From positions 1 through 20,365 of the forward strand of contig AUXH01000352.1 in the NCBI GenBank assembly GCA_000482145.1: DNA of 20,365 bases, given 5' to 3'. The notes beneath the pieces were generated by a model, which searched no databases, was not told the origin of the DNA, and saw nothing but the letters and a program-made list of their open reading frames with translations. Position 1 is the first letter of the stretch, and each line of letters starts with the position of its first letter. Position numbers and translations under genes: made by a program. Shown one piece after another: positions 1 through 6,769 of the stretch. Source of the stretch: Strigomonas culicis. Its lineage: Eukaryota; Euglenozoa; Kinetoplastea; Trypanosomatida; Trypanosomatidae.

Positions 1-58
<58 letters not shown>
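1..58. repeat. (GA)29 dinucleotide microsatellite
   Basis: There are 29 uninterrupted GA units starting at the first base of the window. On the coding (minus) strand this is a (TC)n polypyrimidine tract beginning 9 nt after the stop codon of the adjacent gene. Such tracts can direct trans-splicing of the next gene and polyadenylation of the previous one. Because the window starts inside it, its true length is unknown and it may be an assembly break. Confidence 0.97.
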
Positions 59-60
<2 letters not shown>

Positions 61-67
61 CCAGCCG

Positions 68-1126
68 TTAGGCGACCAGCGTTGTGCCGCCTGTCTCTCC
101 GTCGAGCACGACTTGGGTGCGCGTGTCTGCCTGCAGGGTGACGTTGTAGCGTATCACGTAGCACTGCAGCCCCGCGAAGATGACGCGCACCTCCACCTCC
201 AAGTTGCGTGTGCGGCCCTCCAGCACGTACACCATCTCGATCGCCTCCACCTCGGAGGTCTTCCCCTCTGCCCCTCCCCCCTCCGTCGCCGCGGCGGCGG
301 CCCGCCGCACGACGCGCTTCTCCTTCAGCGTCGCGTCCCCGGTGGGGTCGCGCAGGCCGCCACACACCTGCACGGCGCGGCGCATCTTCTGCTCCAGCTC
401 CGCCTGCGCGGCGGCCTCCGCGTAGTGGGCGCGCAGCGACTCGTGCATCACCGCGACGGCGGCCGCGAGGGGGCGGCACAGCACCAGGTGGAGTACGAAC
501 TCCTCCACGAAGGGCTCGAAGTCCTCGAGGTCCACGTACTGCAGCACGTCGAACACGTCCGGCGCCTGGGGCGCGATGTGGAAGCTGGTCACGTGGAAGA
601 GGGGCGGCCCCGCCTCCACCCGCTGCCACAGCGCCGCGTCGCTGACCGCGGCGCTCTTGGCGACGGAGGGCAGGCGCGCGACCCACGCGAGCTGGCAGCG
701 CACCGCCTTCGCGCGCTCGAAGTCGACCAGCGCCTCGCAGTTCACGCGCAGCCCGCTCTGCTTCTGCAGCACGACCTCCTCCGACATCGCGGCGATGGCG
801 CCGAGGCGCGCGCAGAGGCAGCGTGCCATCGCGCGCAGCACGCCGCGGCTCACGCCGCCGGTGCCGTCCGCGCCGCGCCGCAGCAGCGCCGGGTGGAAGA
901 GGTGCATGAGCCGCTGGTCGAAGCCGGCGGTCGCGCCACTCGTGAGGGCGGCGAAGAAGTACAGAAAGGGCGCCAGGTCCCGCTCGCTGTACTGCTTGGG
1001 CTTCTTGAAGAGGTAGTAGTAGGCGAGCAGGCCGACGACGAGGGTCCACGGGATGACGATGACCAGCGCGGCGCTCGTCACACTCCAGTAGTGGGAGAGG
1101 TCGTATAGCACGTCGACGACGCCCAT
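68..1126 (-). CDS. Hypothetical protein with one N-terminal membrane span
   Basis: This 352-residue frame starts at an ATG (plus-strand cat at 1124-1126) and ends at TAA. I do not recognise the family. A strongly hydrophobic segment at about residues 17-40, rich in Val, Leu and Ile and ending in YYYLFKK, looks like a signal anchor. The remaining roughly 310 residues are mostly soluble in character. They include an acidic stretch around 190-210 (DVFDVLQYVDLEDFEPFVEE), an Ala/Glu-rich helix around 230-250, and an Ala/Gly-rich low-complexity segment near 275-290. The last 50 residues alternate hydrophobic and charged positions like a beta domain. A good pyrimidine tract and AG lie about 96 nt upstream. 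A type II or III membrane protein of the mitochondrion or endomembrane system is possible, but the sequence does not decide the location. Confidence 0.8.
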   Translation of the reverse strand: MGVVDVLYDLSHYWSVTSAALVIVIPWTLVVGLLAYYYLFKKPKQYSERDLAPFLYFFAALTSGATAGFDQRLMHLFHPALLRRGADGTGGVSRGVLRAMARCLCARLGAIAAMSEEVVLQKQSGLRVNCEALVDFERAKAVRCQLAWVARLPSVAKSAAVSDAALWQRVEAGPPLFHVTSFHIAPQAPDVFDVLQYVDLEDFEPFVEEFVLHLVLCRPLAAAVAVMHESLRAHYAEAAAQAELEQKMRRAVQVCGGLRDPTGDATLKEKRVVRRAAAAATEGGGAEGKTSEVEAIEMVYVLEGRTRNLEVEVRVIFAGLQCYVIRYNVTLQADTRTQVVLDGETGGTTLVA

Positions 1127-1222
1127 GACGGTGAGGCGCGGGTCGAATTAGAGTGCGTCTCGTTGAGTAAGAAAGGCAAGGTCAACGGATGGGGCCCGTT
1201 TAGGCAGAGGGACCCGCAGGAT

Positions 1223-1252
1223 CTACAGGAGAAAAGAGAGAAGCGAGAGGAC
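1223..1252 (-). promoter_or_regulatory. Trans-splice acceptor for the orphan membrane protein gene
   Basis: Read on the minus strand, a C/T-rich tract of about 25 nt ends in CCTGTAG, with the AG at 1223-1224. The ATG at 1126 lies 96 nt downstream with no intervening ATG. This is the classic kinetoplastid tract-plus-AG layout. A second T-rich tract sits further upstream near 1292-1309. Confidence 0.65.
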
Positions 1253-1596
1253 GTATGAATTTGCGCACATTGTTTTGCATACTTACATACAGAAAAAAAA
1301 AAAGAAGATTCGACGTGTGCAGCGTAACACAAGCGATGGAGCATCCACAAGGACACCGATATCGTTTTTTTTCTTTAGTTTGTTTAATTATTCTATTATT
1401 AGCTAGCTGAACAAGTGCCCCTCTCTTTTTGGTTTTTGTTTGCTCAAACCCTCACACACATACCCTTGTATAGTGATGATGACTACATCGAATGTGCGCG
1501 TGCATTATAACGGATGCCCGATAATACCATTGGAAAGTGGCGATGCAAGGACAAACTTCACCATCATAGTTAGCACTATAATCGCAATTTAGTTTG

Positions 1597-1600
<4 letters not shown>

Positions 1601-1630
<30 letters not shown>

Positions 1631-1637
1631 TGTATGT
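1601..1637. repeat. (TATG)9 tetranucleotide microsatellite
   Basis: Nine perfect TATG units plus one base, preceded by a short TA run, lie in the SNF2 3' flank about 135 nt past its stop codon. Open frames crossing it read as YMYVCMYV-like repeats and are not genes. Confidence 0.95.
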
Positions 1638-1684
1638 CTTGATGGTGTGGTATTGCACTGCAAAAAAATGTACACGAATGGGTC

Positions 1685-1710
1685 TGTATATATATGTGTG
1701 TGTGTGTATG
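1685..1710. repeat. Compound (TA)n(TG)n microsatellite
   Basis: A short TA run passes directly into about seven TG units. It lies in the presumed 3'UTR of the SNF2 gene. Confidence 0.85.
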
Positions 1711-1771
1711 ATTGCTCATTTTTTTCGTTCCATCCTTCTCTCTGGTGTGGCCGCCCTTGCGGTGCGGCACG

Positions 1772-4555
1772 CTACGCCTCATCCACGTCGATCACATCGG
1801 CATCGTCGCCACTGCTGCTGCCGCTGCCGCTGCCGCCCTGACCCCCTTCTGAAAACTCGGAGAGGCTGCCGCTATCACTGTCGCTGTCGCTGTCGTTCGA
1901 CAGCACCCCGCAGCAGTGCAGGCAGGTGATGTAGTAGTTGGAGCGGCGCACGTCCATCAGCTCCGCCTCCATCCCCTCGTACGTCCGCTCGACGTTAAGC
2001 AGCTTCACGCCCGCGTCGTCGAGTACGAGGTAGCGCGAGTCGAGGCAGTCGAAGCAGAAGGCGCGCGGGCACTGCGTGCACATGAAGATGGCGCCGTCGG
2101 ACTGCTGCGCCTTGCCGCACAGGCTGCAGCGGTGACGGGGACAGGTGTAGGTGCGGCTGACGGCCTCGCCCGGCTTGGGCACCTTGCGGCCGACGCACTG
2201 CGCGTGGTACGACTTGGGGCACGCGAGGCAGTGGTACATGGCCTCCAGTGCGTGCATCGGCTCCTTGCAGTGGAAGCATTGGTTCGACTTGGGGTACGTG
2301 CGCAGGCCGCTCTGGCCCCCCTTGGGCGCCTTCGCAGCCGGTGGCAGCCCTGCGCGCTCCATGTGCACGAGGTCGCGCACGAGAAGGTCGAGCTGCTGCC
2401 GCTGACTGAGGTCCAGGGCCTCCCCGTCGGCCCCCGCCGCGCGCGGCGCCGCCTCGTCGCGCGGCTCGCCCGCGGTGAGGTCCTGCAGCAGCCGCCGTAT
2501 CTCCTCCACGCGCAGCCGCGCCTCGCCCTCCGGCGCGGCGCCGTCGACGATGAAGTCGCCGAGCGAGGCCTTGCGGTCGGCGATGGAGCGGATGTGCTCC
2601 TCGACCGTGCCCTGCACGCACAGCCGGTGTACGTGCACGACGCGCGTCTGCCCGATGCGGTGGGCGCGGTCGGCGGCCTGCCGGTCCAGCTGCGGGTTGA
2701 AGTGGGCGTCGAACAGAAAGACGGTGTCGGCGCCGGTGAGCGTGACGCCGACGCCGCCGGCCGTCGTCGTGACGAGGAAGACAAAGCAGGACGAGGTGGG
2801 GTCGTTGTACCGGTGGATGGCCAGCTCGCGCTCCACGCGGTTGCTGTTGCCGTCGAGCCGCTCGTAGCTGTACCCGCGCAGAAGGCACATCGCCTCGAGC
2901 AGGTCCAAGGTGCTCGTGAAGTTGGAGAAGATGAGACAGCGGTGCCCCTCCGCCTTCATCGCCGGCAGCACGCGGTCGAGGTGGACCATCTTCGCGCTCG
3001 GCGCGATGATGGACGCCTCGTCCAGCGGGACGCCGGCGAGCGCGAGCCGCTCCTCGATGTGGGGCGTGCGGTTGCGCTCGTCGGCGGCGAGCAGCCGCAT
3101 CGCCATGGGGTGATTGCACACGGCGCGCTGGTGGCTCAGGTGCGCCTGCAGTGTGTGGTGGTCGCCGCCGTCGGCGAGCGCGCGGGCGGTCATGACGGAC
3201 AGCAGCTCCTGCTGCACGTAGGTCGGCCGCAGCAGCGTCACCGGCTCGTCCACGCGCGGCGGGATGCCGAGCTCCATCGACTCCTTCGTGCGCCGCAGCA
3301 TGACGAGCTTCAACAGGCGCGAGCAGTCCTCGGCGGCCTCGACGGTGCCGTTCGCCTTGGGGTCGAACGTCGCGACGTAGCGCGGGTAGAGGAAGCTCAG
3401 CAGGCTCCACACCTCCTCCACGCGGTTGTGCACCGGCGTGCCGGTCACCGCGAGGCGGAAGCAGGATGTGAGCTTGCGGGCCGTCGTCGTCACGTTCGTC
3501 TGGCGGTTCTTCAGAACGTGCGCCTCGTCGATGACGACGACGGCCCACGAGCGCGACTTGAAGAAGCCGCGGTCCTGGTTGAACACCGCCGGCGTCGTGA
3601 GGACGACGACGTGGCGGTTGTGCCGGCCGCGCCGCGCCTCCTGCCGCGCGCGCTGCCCCCCGTGGCACGTGATGACGCGCAGGCCGGGGGCCCAGCGCGA
3701 CAGCTCGCGGCTCCAGCTCGTGAGCGTCGACAGCGGCACGACGATGAGGTGCGGCCCGCGCACGCCGTGCAGCACGTTCAGGCACTGCAGGAAGGAGGCC
3801 ACCTGCGCCGTCTTGCCGAGCCCCATGTCGTCCGACAGGATGCACGGCATGCCCTGGTGGAAGTGGTCCAGCAGGAACTGAACGCCCGCGACTTGGTAGT
3901 TGCGCAGCACGCAGCCCGGCAGCGACCCCATCATGTCCCCGCTGACCTGCGGCGCCGGCGCGAAGCGCGGGGAGAGTGCCGGGCCTCTCTCGATGCTGTC
4001 CAGCGCGCGGTCTCGGAAGAAGGGCTCGAAGCTGTCGAAGACGTGGTCGCCGCTCTGCAGCACGTACCGGAATTGGCCGTCGAAGGACTTCGCGATGCTC
4101 TCGAGGACGTGGTTCGAGGTCGTCTGCCAGTCCATGTCCGCGACGGCGTCGAGCCGGGCCGGCATGGACACCTCGCGGCGCTCCGCGCTGCGCACCGGCT
4201 CCGCCGACCGGCGCCGCTCCCACCGCTTGGGCGACGGCGTCGGCCGCACGGCCCCACCCTTCGCCTTCTGCGAGCCGAGCAGCAGGTCTAGGTCGTCCTC
4301 CGAGTCTTCCACCGGGCGGCCGCGCTTCACCGCGAACACACGCTGCTGCTCCGGCGAGCGCTGCAGCGCCACCACCTCTTCGCCCTCGTCGGTGAGCACC
4401 GTGTAGGTGGAGTGGCGCGCGGAGGCCGCGTTGGGCGGCGACGGCGACTGGGCGGCCTCCTCCGGCCACCTGCCGCTCTTCCGCCGGTCGCCGCTCGGCG
4501 TCTCGTTCTTTTTCCCACCGTGCATGTACCTGGTGAAGTAGTTATCTAGATTCAT
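1772..4555 (-). CDS. SNF2-family ATPase with C-terminal tandem PHD-like zinc fingers
   Basis: This 927-residue protein starts at an ATG and ends at TAG. It contains a complete Swi2/Snf2 DNA-translocase core: Walker A DDMGLGKT (243-250), the LIVVPLSTLTSW segment (270-281), the DEAH box in VVIDEAHVLKN (341-351), the TGTP motif (371-374), LIFSNFTSTLDLLE (541-554), TTTAGGVGVTLTGAD (596-610) and the arginine-finger motif DRAHRIGQTR (629-638). After the helicase come two PHD-like zinc-finger clusters. The first uses C760, C763, C776, C779, H784, C787, C805 and H808. The second uses C810, C813, C826, C829, C834 and C837, perhaps closed by C878 and C881. An Asp-Ser acidic tail (887-900) and a terminal VIDVDE follow. 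SNF2 proteins slide or evict nucleosomes or act in replication-fork repair, and PHD fingers often read histone tails. It lacks the SANT/SLIDE modules of ISWI and any JBP domain. Nuclear chromatin remodelling or repair is likely, but the exact subfamily is unclear. Confidence 0.95.
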   Translation of the reverse strand: MNLDNYFTRYMHGGKKNETPSGDRRKSGRWPEEAAQSPSPPNAASARHSTYTVLTDEGEEVVALQRSPEQQRVFAVKRGRPVEDSEDDLDLLLGSQKAKGGAVRPTPSPKRWERRRSAEPVRSAERREVSMPARLDAVADMDWQTTSNHVLESIAKSFDGQFRYVLQSGDHVFDSFEPFFRDRALDSIERGPALSPRFAPAPQVSGDMMGSLPGCVLRNYQVAGVQFLLDHFHQGMPCILSDDMGLGKTAQVASFLQCLNVLHGVRGPHLIVVPLSTLTSWSRELSRWAPGLRVITCHGGQRARQEARRGRHNRHVVVLTTPAVFNQDRGFFKSRSWAVVVIDEAHVLKNRQTNVTTTARKLTSCFRLAVTGTPVHNRVEEVWSLLSFLYPRYVATFDPKANGTVEAAEDCSRLLKLVMLRRTKESMELGIPPRVDEPVTLLRPTYVQQELLSVMTARALADGGDHHTLQAHLSHQRAVCNHPMAMRLLAADERNRTPHIEERLALAGVPLDEASIIAPSAKMVHLDRVLPAMKAEGHRCLIFSNFTSTLDLLEAMCLLRGYSYERLDGNSNRVERELAIHRYNDPTSSCFVFLVTTTAGGVGVTLTGADTVFLFDAHFNPQLDRQAADRAHRIGQTRVVHVHRLCVQGTVEEHIRSIADRKASLGDFIVDGAAPEGEARLRVEEIRRLLQDLTAGEPRDEAAPRAAGADGEALDLSQRQQLDLLVRDLVHMERAGLPPAAKAPKGGQSGLRTYPKSNQCFHCKEPMHALEAMYHCLACPKSYHAQCVGRKVPKPGEAVSRTYTCPRHRCSLCGKAQQSDGAIFMCTQCPRAFCFDCLDSRYLVLDDAGVKLLNVERTYEGMEAELMDVRRSNYYITCLHCCGVLSNDSDSDSDSGSLSEFSEGGQGGSGSGSSSGDDADVIDVDEA

Positions 4556-4581
4556 CTGTTAGAATTGAAACGAAAAAAAAA
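4556..4581 (-). promoter_or_regulatory. Proximal AG abutting the SNF2 start codon
   Basis: On the minus strand a T9 run, a further pyrimidine-rich stretch and then AACAG end exactly at the ATG (AG at 4556-4557). If used, the spliced leader would join straight onto the start codon with no gene-derived 5'UTR. The stronger tract upstream makes this the less likely main site. Confidence 0.35.
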
Positions 4582-4628
4582 TGTAAGTGATGTGAGTGAG
4601 ATATATATAGTGTAGTTCTTTTTCTAGA

Positions 4629-4661
4629 CTGGAAGGGAATAACAACAGAGGAGGAAAGGAA
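4629..4661 (-). promoter_or_regulatory. Distal trans-splice acceptor of the SNF2 gene
   Basis: On the minus strand a C/T-rich tract of about 30 nt ends in CCCTTCCAG, with the AG at 4629-4630. It gives a 73-nt 5'UTR without an upstream ATG. A competing acceptor lies directly at the start codon. Confidence 0.6.
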
Positions 4662-5041
4662 CATGTGAACCCCAACTAGACATACACTGGATGAAGGGAT
4701 CCTTTTAACAGACATCTACTTTTTTTTTGGCATTTTTTATGTTCTCCACGTTACTCGCTTTCTTTATGTGTGTGATATTAAGTGTTTCAGTTTTTGAGAA
4801 GTACAAAGAAATATATACTCATTCTTTTTTTTTTTTGCTAATACGTCGGCACACACATGTAATGATGTAAACAGCGATAGAGACTCTTATGCGCATATTC
4901 TGAGGAGGGAAAAGAAAAGTAAGTAAAGAAAGTAAAATCTACATCTTCCTTCTTTTCCCTTTCCTGTCCTCTTCTCTCTCTCCTTTTTTTTTTTTACTAT
5001 TTGTTCTGTGAATTATAATATATACTTTATGTTTTTTCTTT

Positions 5042-5059
5042 TGTGTGTGTGTGTGTGTG
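5042..5059. repeat. (TG)9 dinucleotide repeat
   Basis: Nine TG units lie in the PP2C 3' flank, about 90 nt past the stop codon. Confidence 0.9.
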
Positions 5060-5145
5060 GTTCTATTGGGAGAGAGTATATGCAAAGTGTAAGAGCGACA
5101 TTACAAAGACGGTGAAGGTCCACCCCTCTAAGGCAGGGCGAGCCC

Positions 5146-6234
5146 TCACCATGTGCTATTTTCGCTGAGCGCCTCGCGGGTGGACACGCGGCTGAGGATG
5201 ACGGTGATGTCGTCCGACTTGCCGCCCATCGCGTCCTTCACGCCGTACTGCCGCAGCATGGACGCCCACGGGCTGTTCACCTCCTGGTTGAGGGACGTGC
5301 GGTGCGCGTCGGCCACGACGCGCTGCACGACGCGGTACGGGTCCACGTACTCGACGCGGCTGTCGGAGAAGAAGCCGCTCAGCAGAAAGCCCACGACGGG
5401 GATGCTGCTCACGGCGCTGGACGCCGTCTTGCCGATCCAGCCGGCGTCCTCGGCGAGCTCCGAGTTGAAGCGGTTGTCGAAGAGCCCGTCGGTACCCATG
5501 ACGATGACGTCGCCCTCCTGCACCTCGACCGACTCCCGCACGCAGTCCTTGACGCGGTCCGAGAAGGCGCGCCCTTGGAGGTGGCGCGGCAGCACCGCGA
5601 GCTGGAAGGGCAAGTTGAAGGCGTGCACCTTCTCGTGTACGCGAAAGAGCTGCTCGCGGTTGCGCACGACGAGCAGGCCGCTGTCGCCGAGGTTCGCGAC
5701 GTCGAGCACGTTCTTGCCCTCCGTGTCCGTGTTGAGCACGGCCACGCAGGCGGTGGAGCTGCCCGCCTTCACCTTCTTGTCGCGCAGCACCTTGCCGTAC
5801 GCGGCCTCCAGGATCGCCTCCGGGTCGCGCTCCTTGCGGTGCGTCTCTACGAAGAGCTTCGCGTTCTCCATAAGGGAGTTCGCGAACTGGGAGGCGTCGA
5901 CGCCCTGCTCGCGCCAGCCGCCCACGCCGTCCGCAATGCCTATCACCTTGTAGTTGTTCGCCACGAAGAAGCTATCCTCGCCGCAGTCGAGCTCGATGAA
6001 GCTGCTGCGCTTGCGCCAGCTGACGTCCTGGCGCCGCTTGCGCTCCTCCACGTCGCTGCGGTACATGAGGCCGGGCGACGGCTTGGCTTTGCAGAAGGCC
6101 CAGCTCTGCAGCACTAGCTCGTTGGGGTCCTTCTCGTCCTCCGGGACGTCCTCCGGCGGCAGGCCCCAGTCCTGCATCGCCGCGCGGGTCGCACTCGCGG
6201 TGGAGGCGTCCAGAGAGCTGTTCTTGTTGCCCAT
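5146..6234 (-). CDS. PTC7-like PP2C Ser/Thr phosphatase with N-myristoylation motif
   Basis: The protein is a 362-residue metal-dependent phosphatase. The open frame extends 16 codons further, but that extension begins at GTG, so the first ATG is at 6232-6234. Starting there gives MGNKNSSL, a Gly2/Ser6 motif of the kind used by N-myristoyltransferase, so membrane anchoring is expected. PP2C signatures are in order: GEDSFF (85-90), IADGVGGW (100-107), GSSTA (158-162), NLGDSG (181-186), GTDGLFDN (247-254) and KSDDITVI (339-346). Metal-ligand aspartates expected for the family are present at D87, D102, D249 and D342. The short PTC7/SpoIIE-like layout matches the group often labelled azr1-like PP2C. 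A hydrophobic insertion at about 267-289, following the TDGLFDN motif, could form a second membrane contact. The substrates are unknown. Confidence 0.95.
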   Translation of the reverse strand: MGNKNSSLDASTASATRAAMQDWGLPPEDVPEDEKDPNELVLQSWAFCKAKPSPGLMYRSDVEERKRRQDVSWRKRSSFIELDCGEDSFFVANNYKVIGIADGVGGWREQGVDASQFANSLMENAKLFVETHRKERDPEAILEAAYGKVLRDKKVKAGSSTACVAVLNTDTEGKNVLDVANLGDSGLLVVRNREQLFRVHEKVHAFNLPFQLAVLPRHLQGRAFSDRVKDCVRESVEVQEGDVIVMGTDGLFDNRFNSELAEDAGWIGKTASSAVSSIPVVGFLLSGFFSDSRVEYVDPYRVVQRVVADAHRTSLNQEVNSPWASMLRQYGVKDAMGGKSDDITVILSRVSTREALSENSTW

Positions 6235-6769
6235 GGTGGAGAGAGAGCAAACTGTTGTACTTGTTGTCGGTCTTAGTTTCACTTTTTTTCCCTTGTGGTG
6301 GTAAGAGTAGAAAGTAGGAGATGGGGAGAGAAGAAGGCACTGCTGTACACATACTCACCGCAGATAGGGTAGACCGCTGCAACTATCCACACAACCGTTT
6401 TCTTTTCTTTTCTTCTTATTTGGATATGTATTATTTGTCCTTCTTTATCGTGTCTATACACACGTTATCAGGATTTGTATGGTCACTATGGAGTATTCTA
6501 CAAAAGAGCATTTCGATAGGTTGTCAAGAACGTGTGCAAGCGTCAGTTGGAATCGTTTGCCAATGTACAAAAAAAAAAACAGAAGAAATCCATTAAATCG
6601 AGTGACAACGAGGTTCATAATGAGCCTTTCAGAATGCTTCCGACGTCACTAGTGTGGTAAAACAATATCAGCAAAACAAAAGATGCAGCAGCACATTATT
6701 GTCTTTCACGCGCGCGACGCGCATACAAGAGTTATGCTGTTATTTTCCGTGCGCATGTTTGCGTGTCCG
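6235..6769. other. Intergenic spacer between the Rieske and PP2C genes
   Basis: This 535-nt spacer contains the Rieske-gene 3'UTR, with a short GCGC-rich patch near 6708-6722, and the PP2C 5' signals. Open frames in it are short and lack family features. No RNA gene was recognised. Confidence 0.65.
6292..6336 (-). promoter_or_regulatory. Trans-splice acceptor of the PP2C gene
   Basis: On the minus strand a long C/T-rich tract is followed by ACCACCACAAG, with the AG at 6292-6293, 57 nt before the chosen ATG at 6234. The GTG that opens the longer frame lies inside this predicted 5'UTR, which supports the shorter protein. Confidence 0.6.

Larger units (their letters stand above)
1127..1771. other. 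Intergenic spacer with splice signals and microsatellites
   Basis: This 645-nt spacer separates the SNF2 gene from the orphan membrane protein gene. It holds the predicted 3'UTR of the SNF2 gene, a (TATG)9 repeat, a TA/TG repeat, two coding-strand pyrimidine tracts (about 1292-1309 and 1226-1252) and the predicted splice acceptor for the downstream gene. Short open frames across the repeats encode only repeat-derived peptides. I see no RNA gene. Confidence 0.7.
4556..5145. other. Intergenic spacer between the PP2C and SNF2 genes
   Basis: This 590-nt AT-rich spacer contains the PP2C 3'UTR, a (TG)9 repeat at 5042-5059, several A/T homopolymer runs (for example near 4720, 4825 and 4985) and the SNF2 splice signals at its left end. 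No coding region or RNA gene is evident. Confidence 0.7.

Noticed and set aside
1473..1560. Possible C/D snoRNA starting at GTGATGATGA
   Set aside because: A C-box-like motif is present, but no CTGA D box or terminal pairing follows at a suitable distance.
1594..1929. Open frames across the TATG repeat
   Set aside because: They encode only repeat-derived Tyr/Met/Cys/Val peptides.
1916..4291. 791-codon open frame antisense to the SNF2 gene
   Set aside because: It mirrors the helicase gene, is rich in Arg, Ala, Val and His as expected from the complement of GC-rich codons, and has no recognisable domain or splice signal.
1995..4469. 824-codon same-strand alternative frame within the SNF2 gene
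   Set aside because: Its composition is almost entirely Arg, Ala, Gly and Pro, a frame-shifted reading of the helicase gene.
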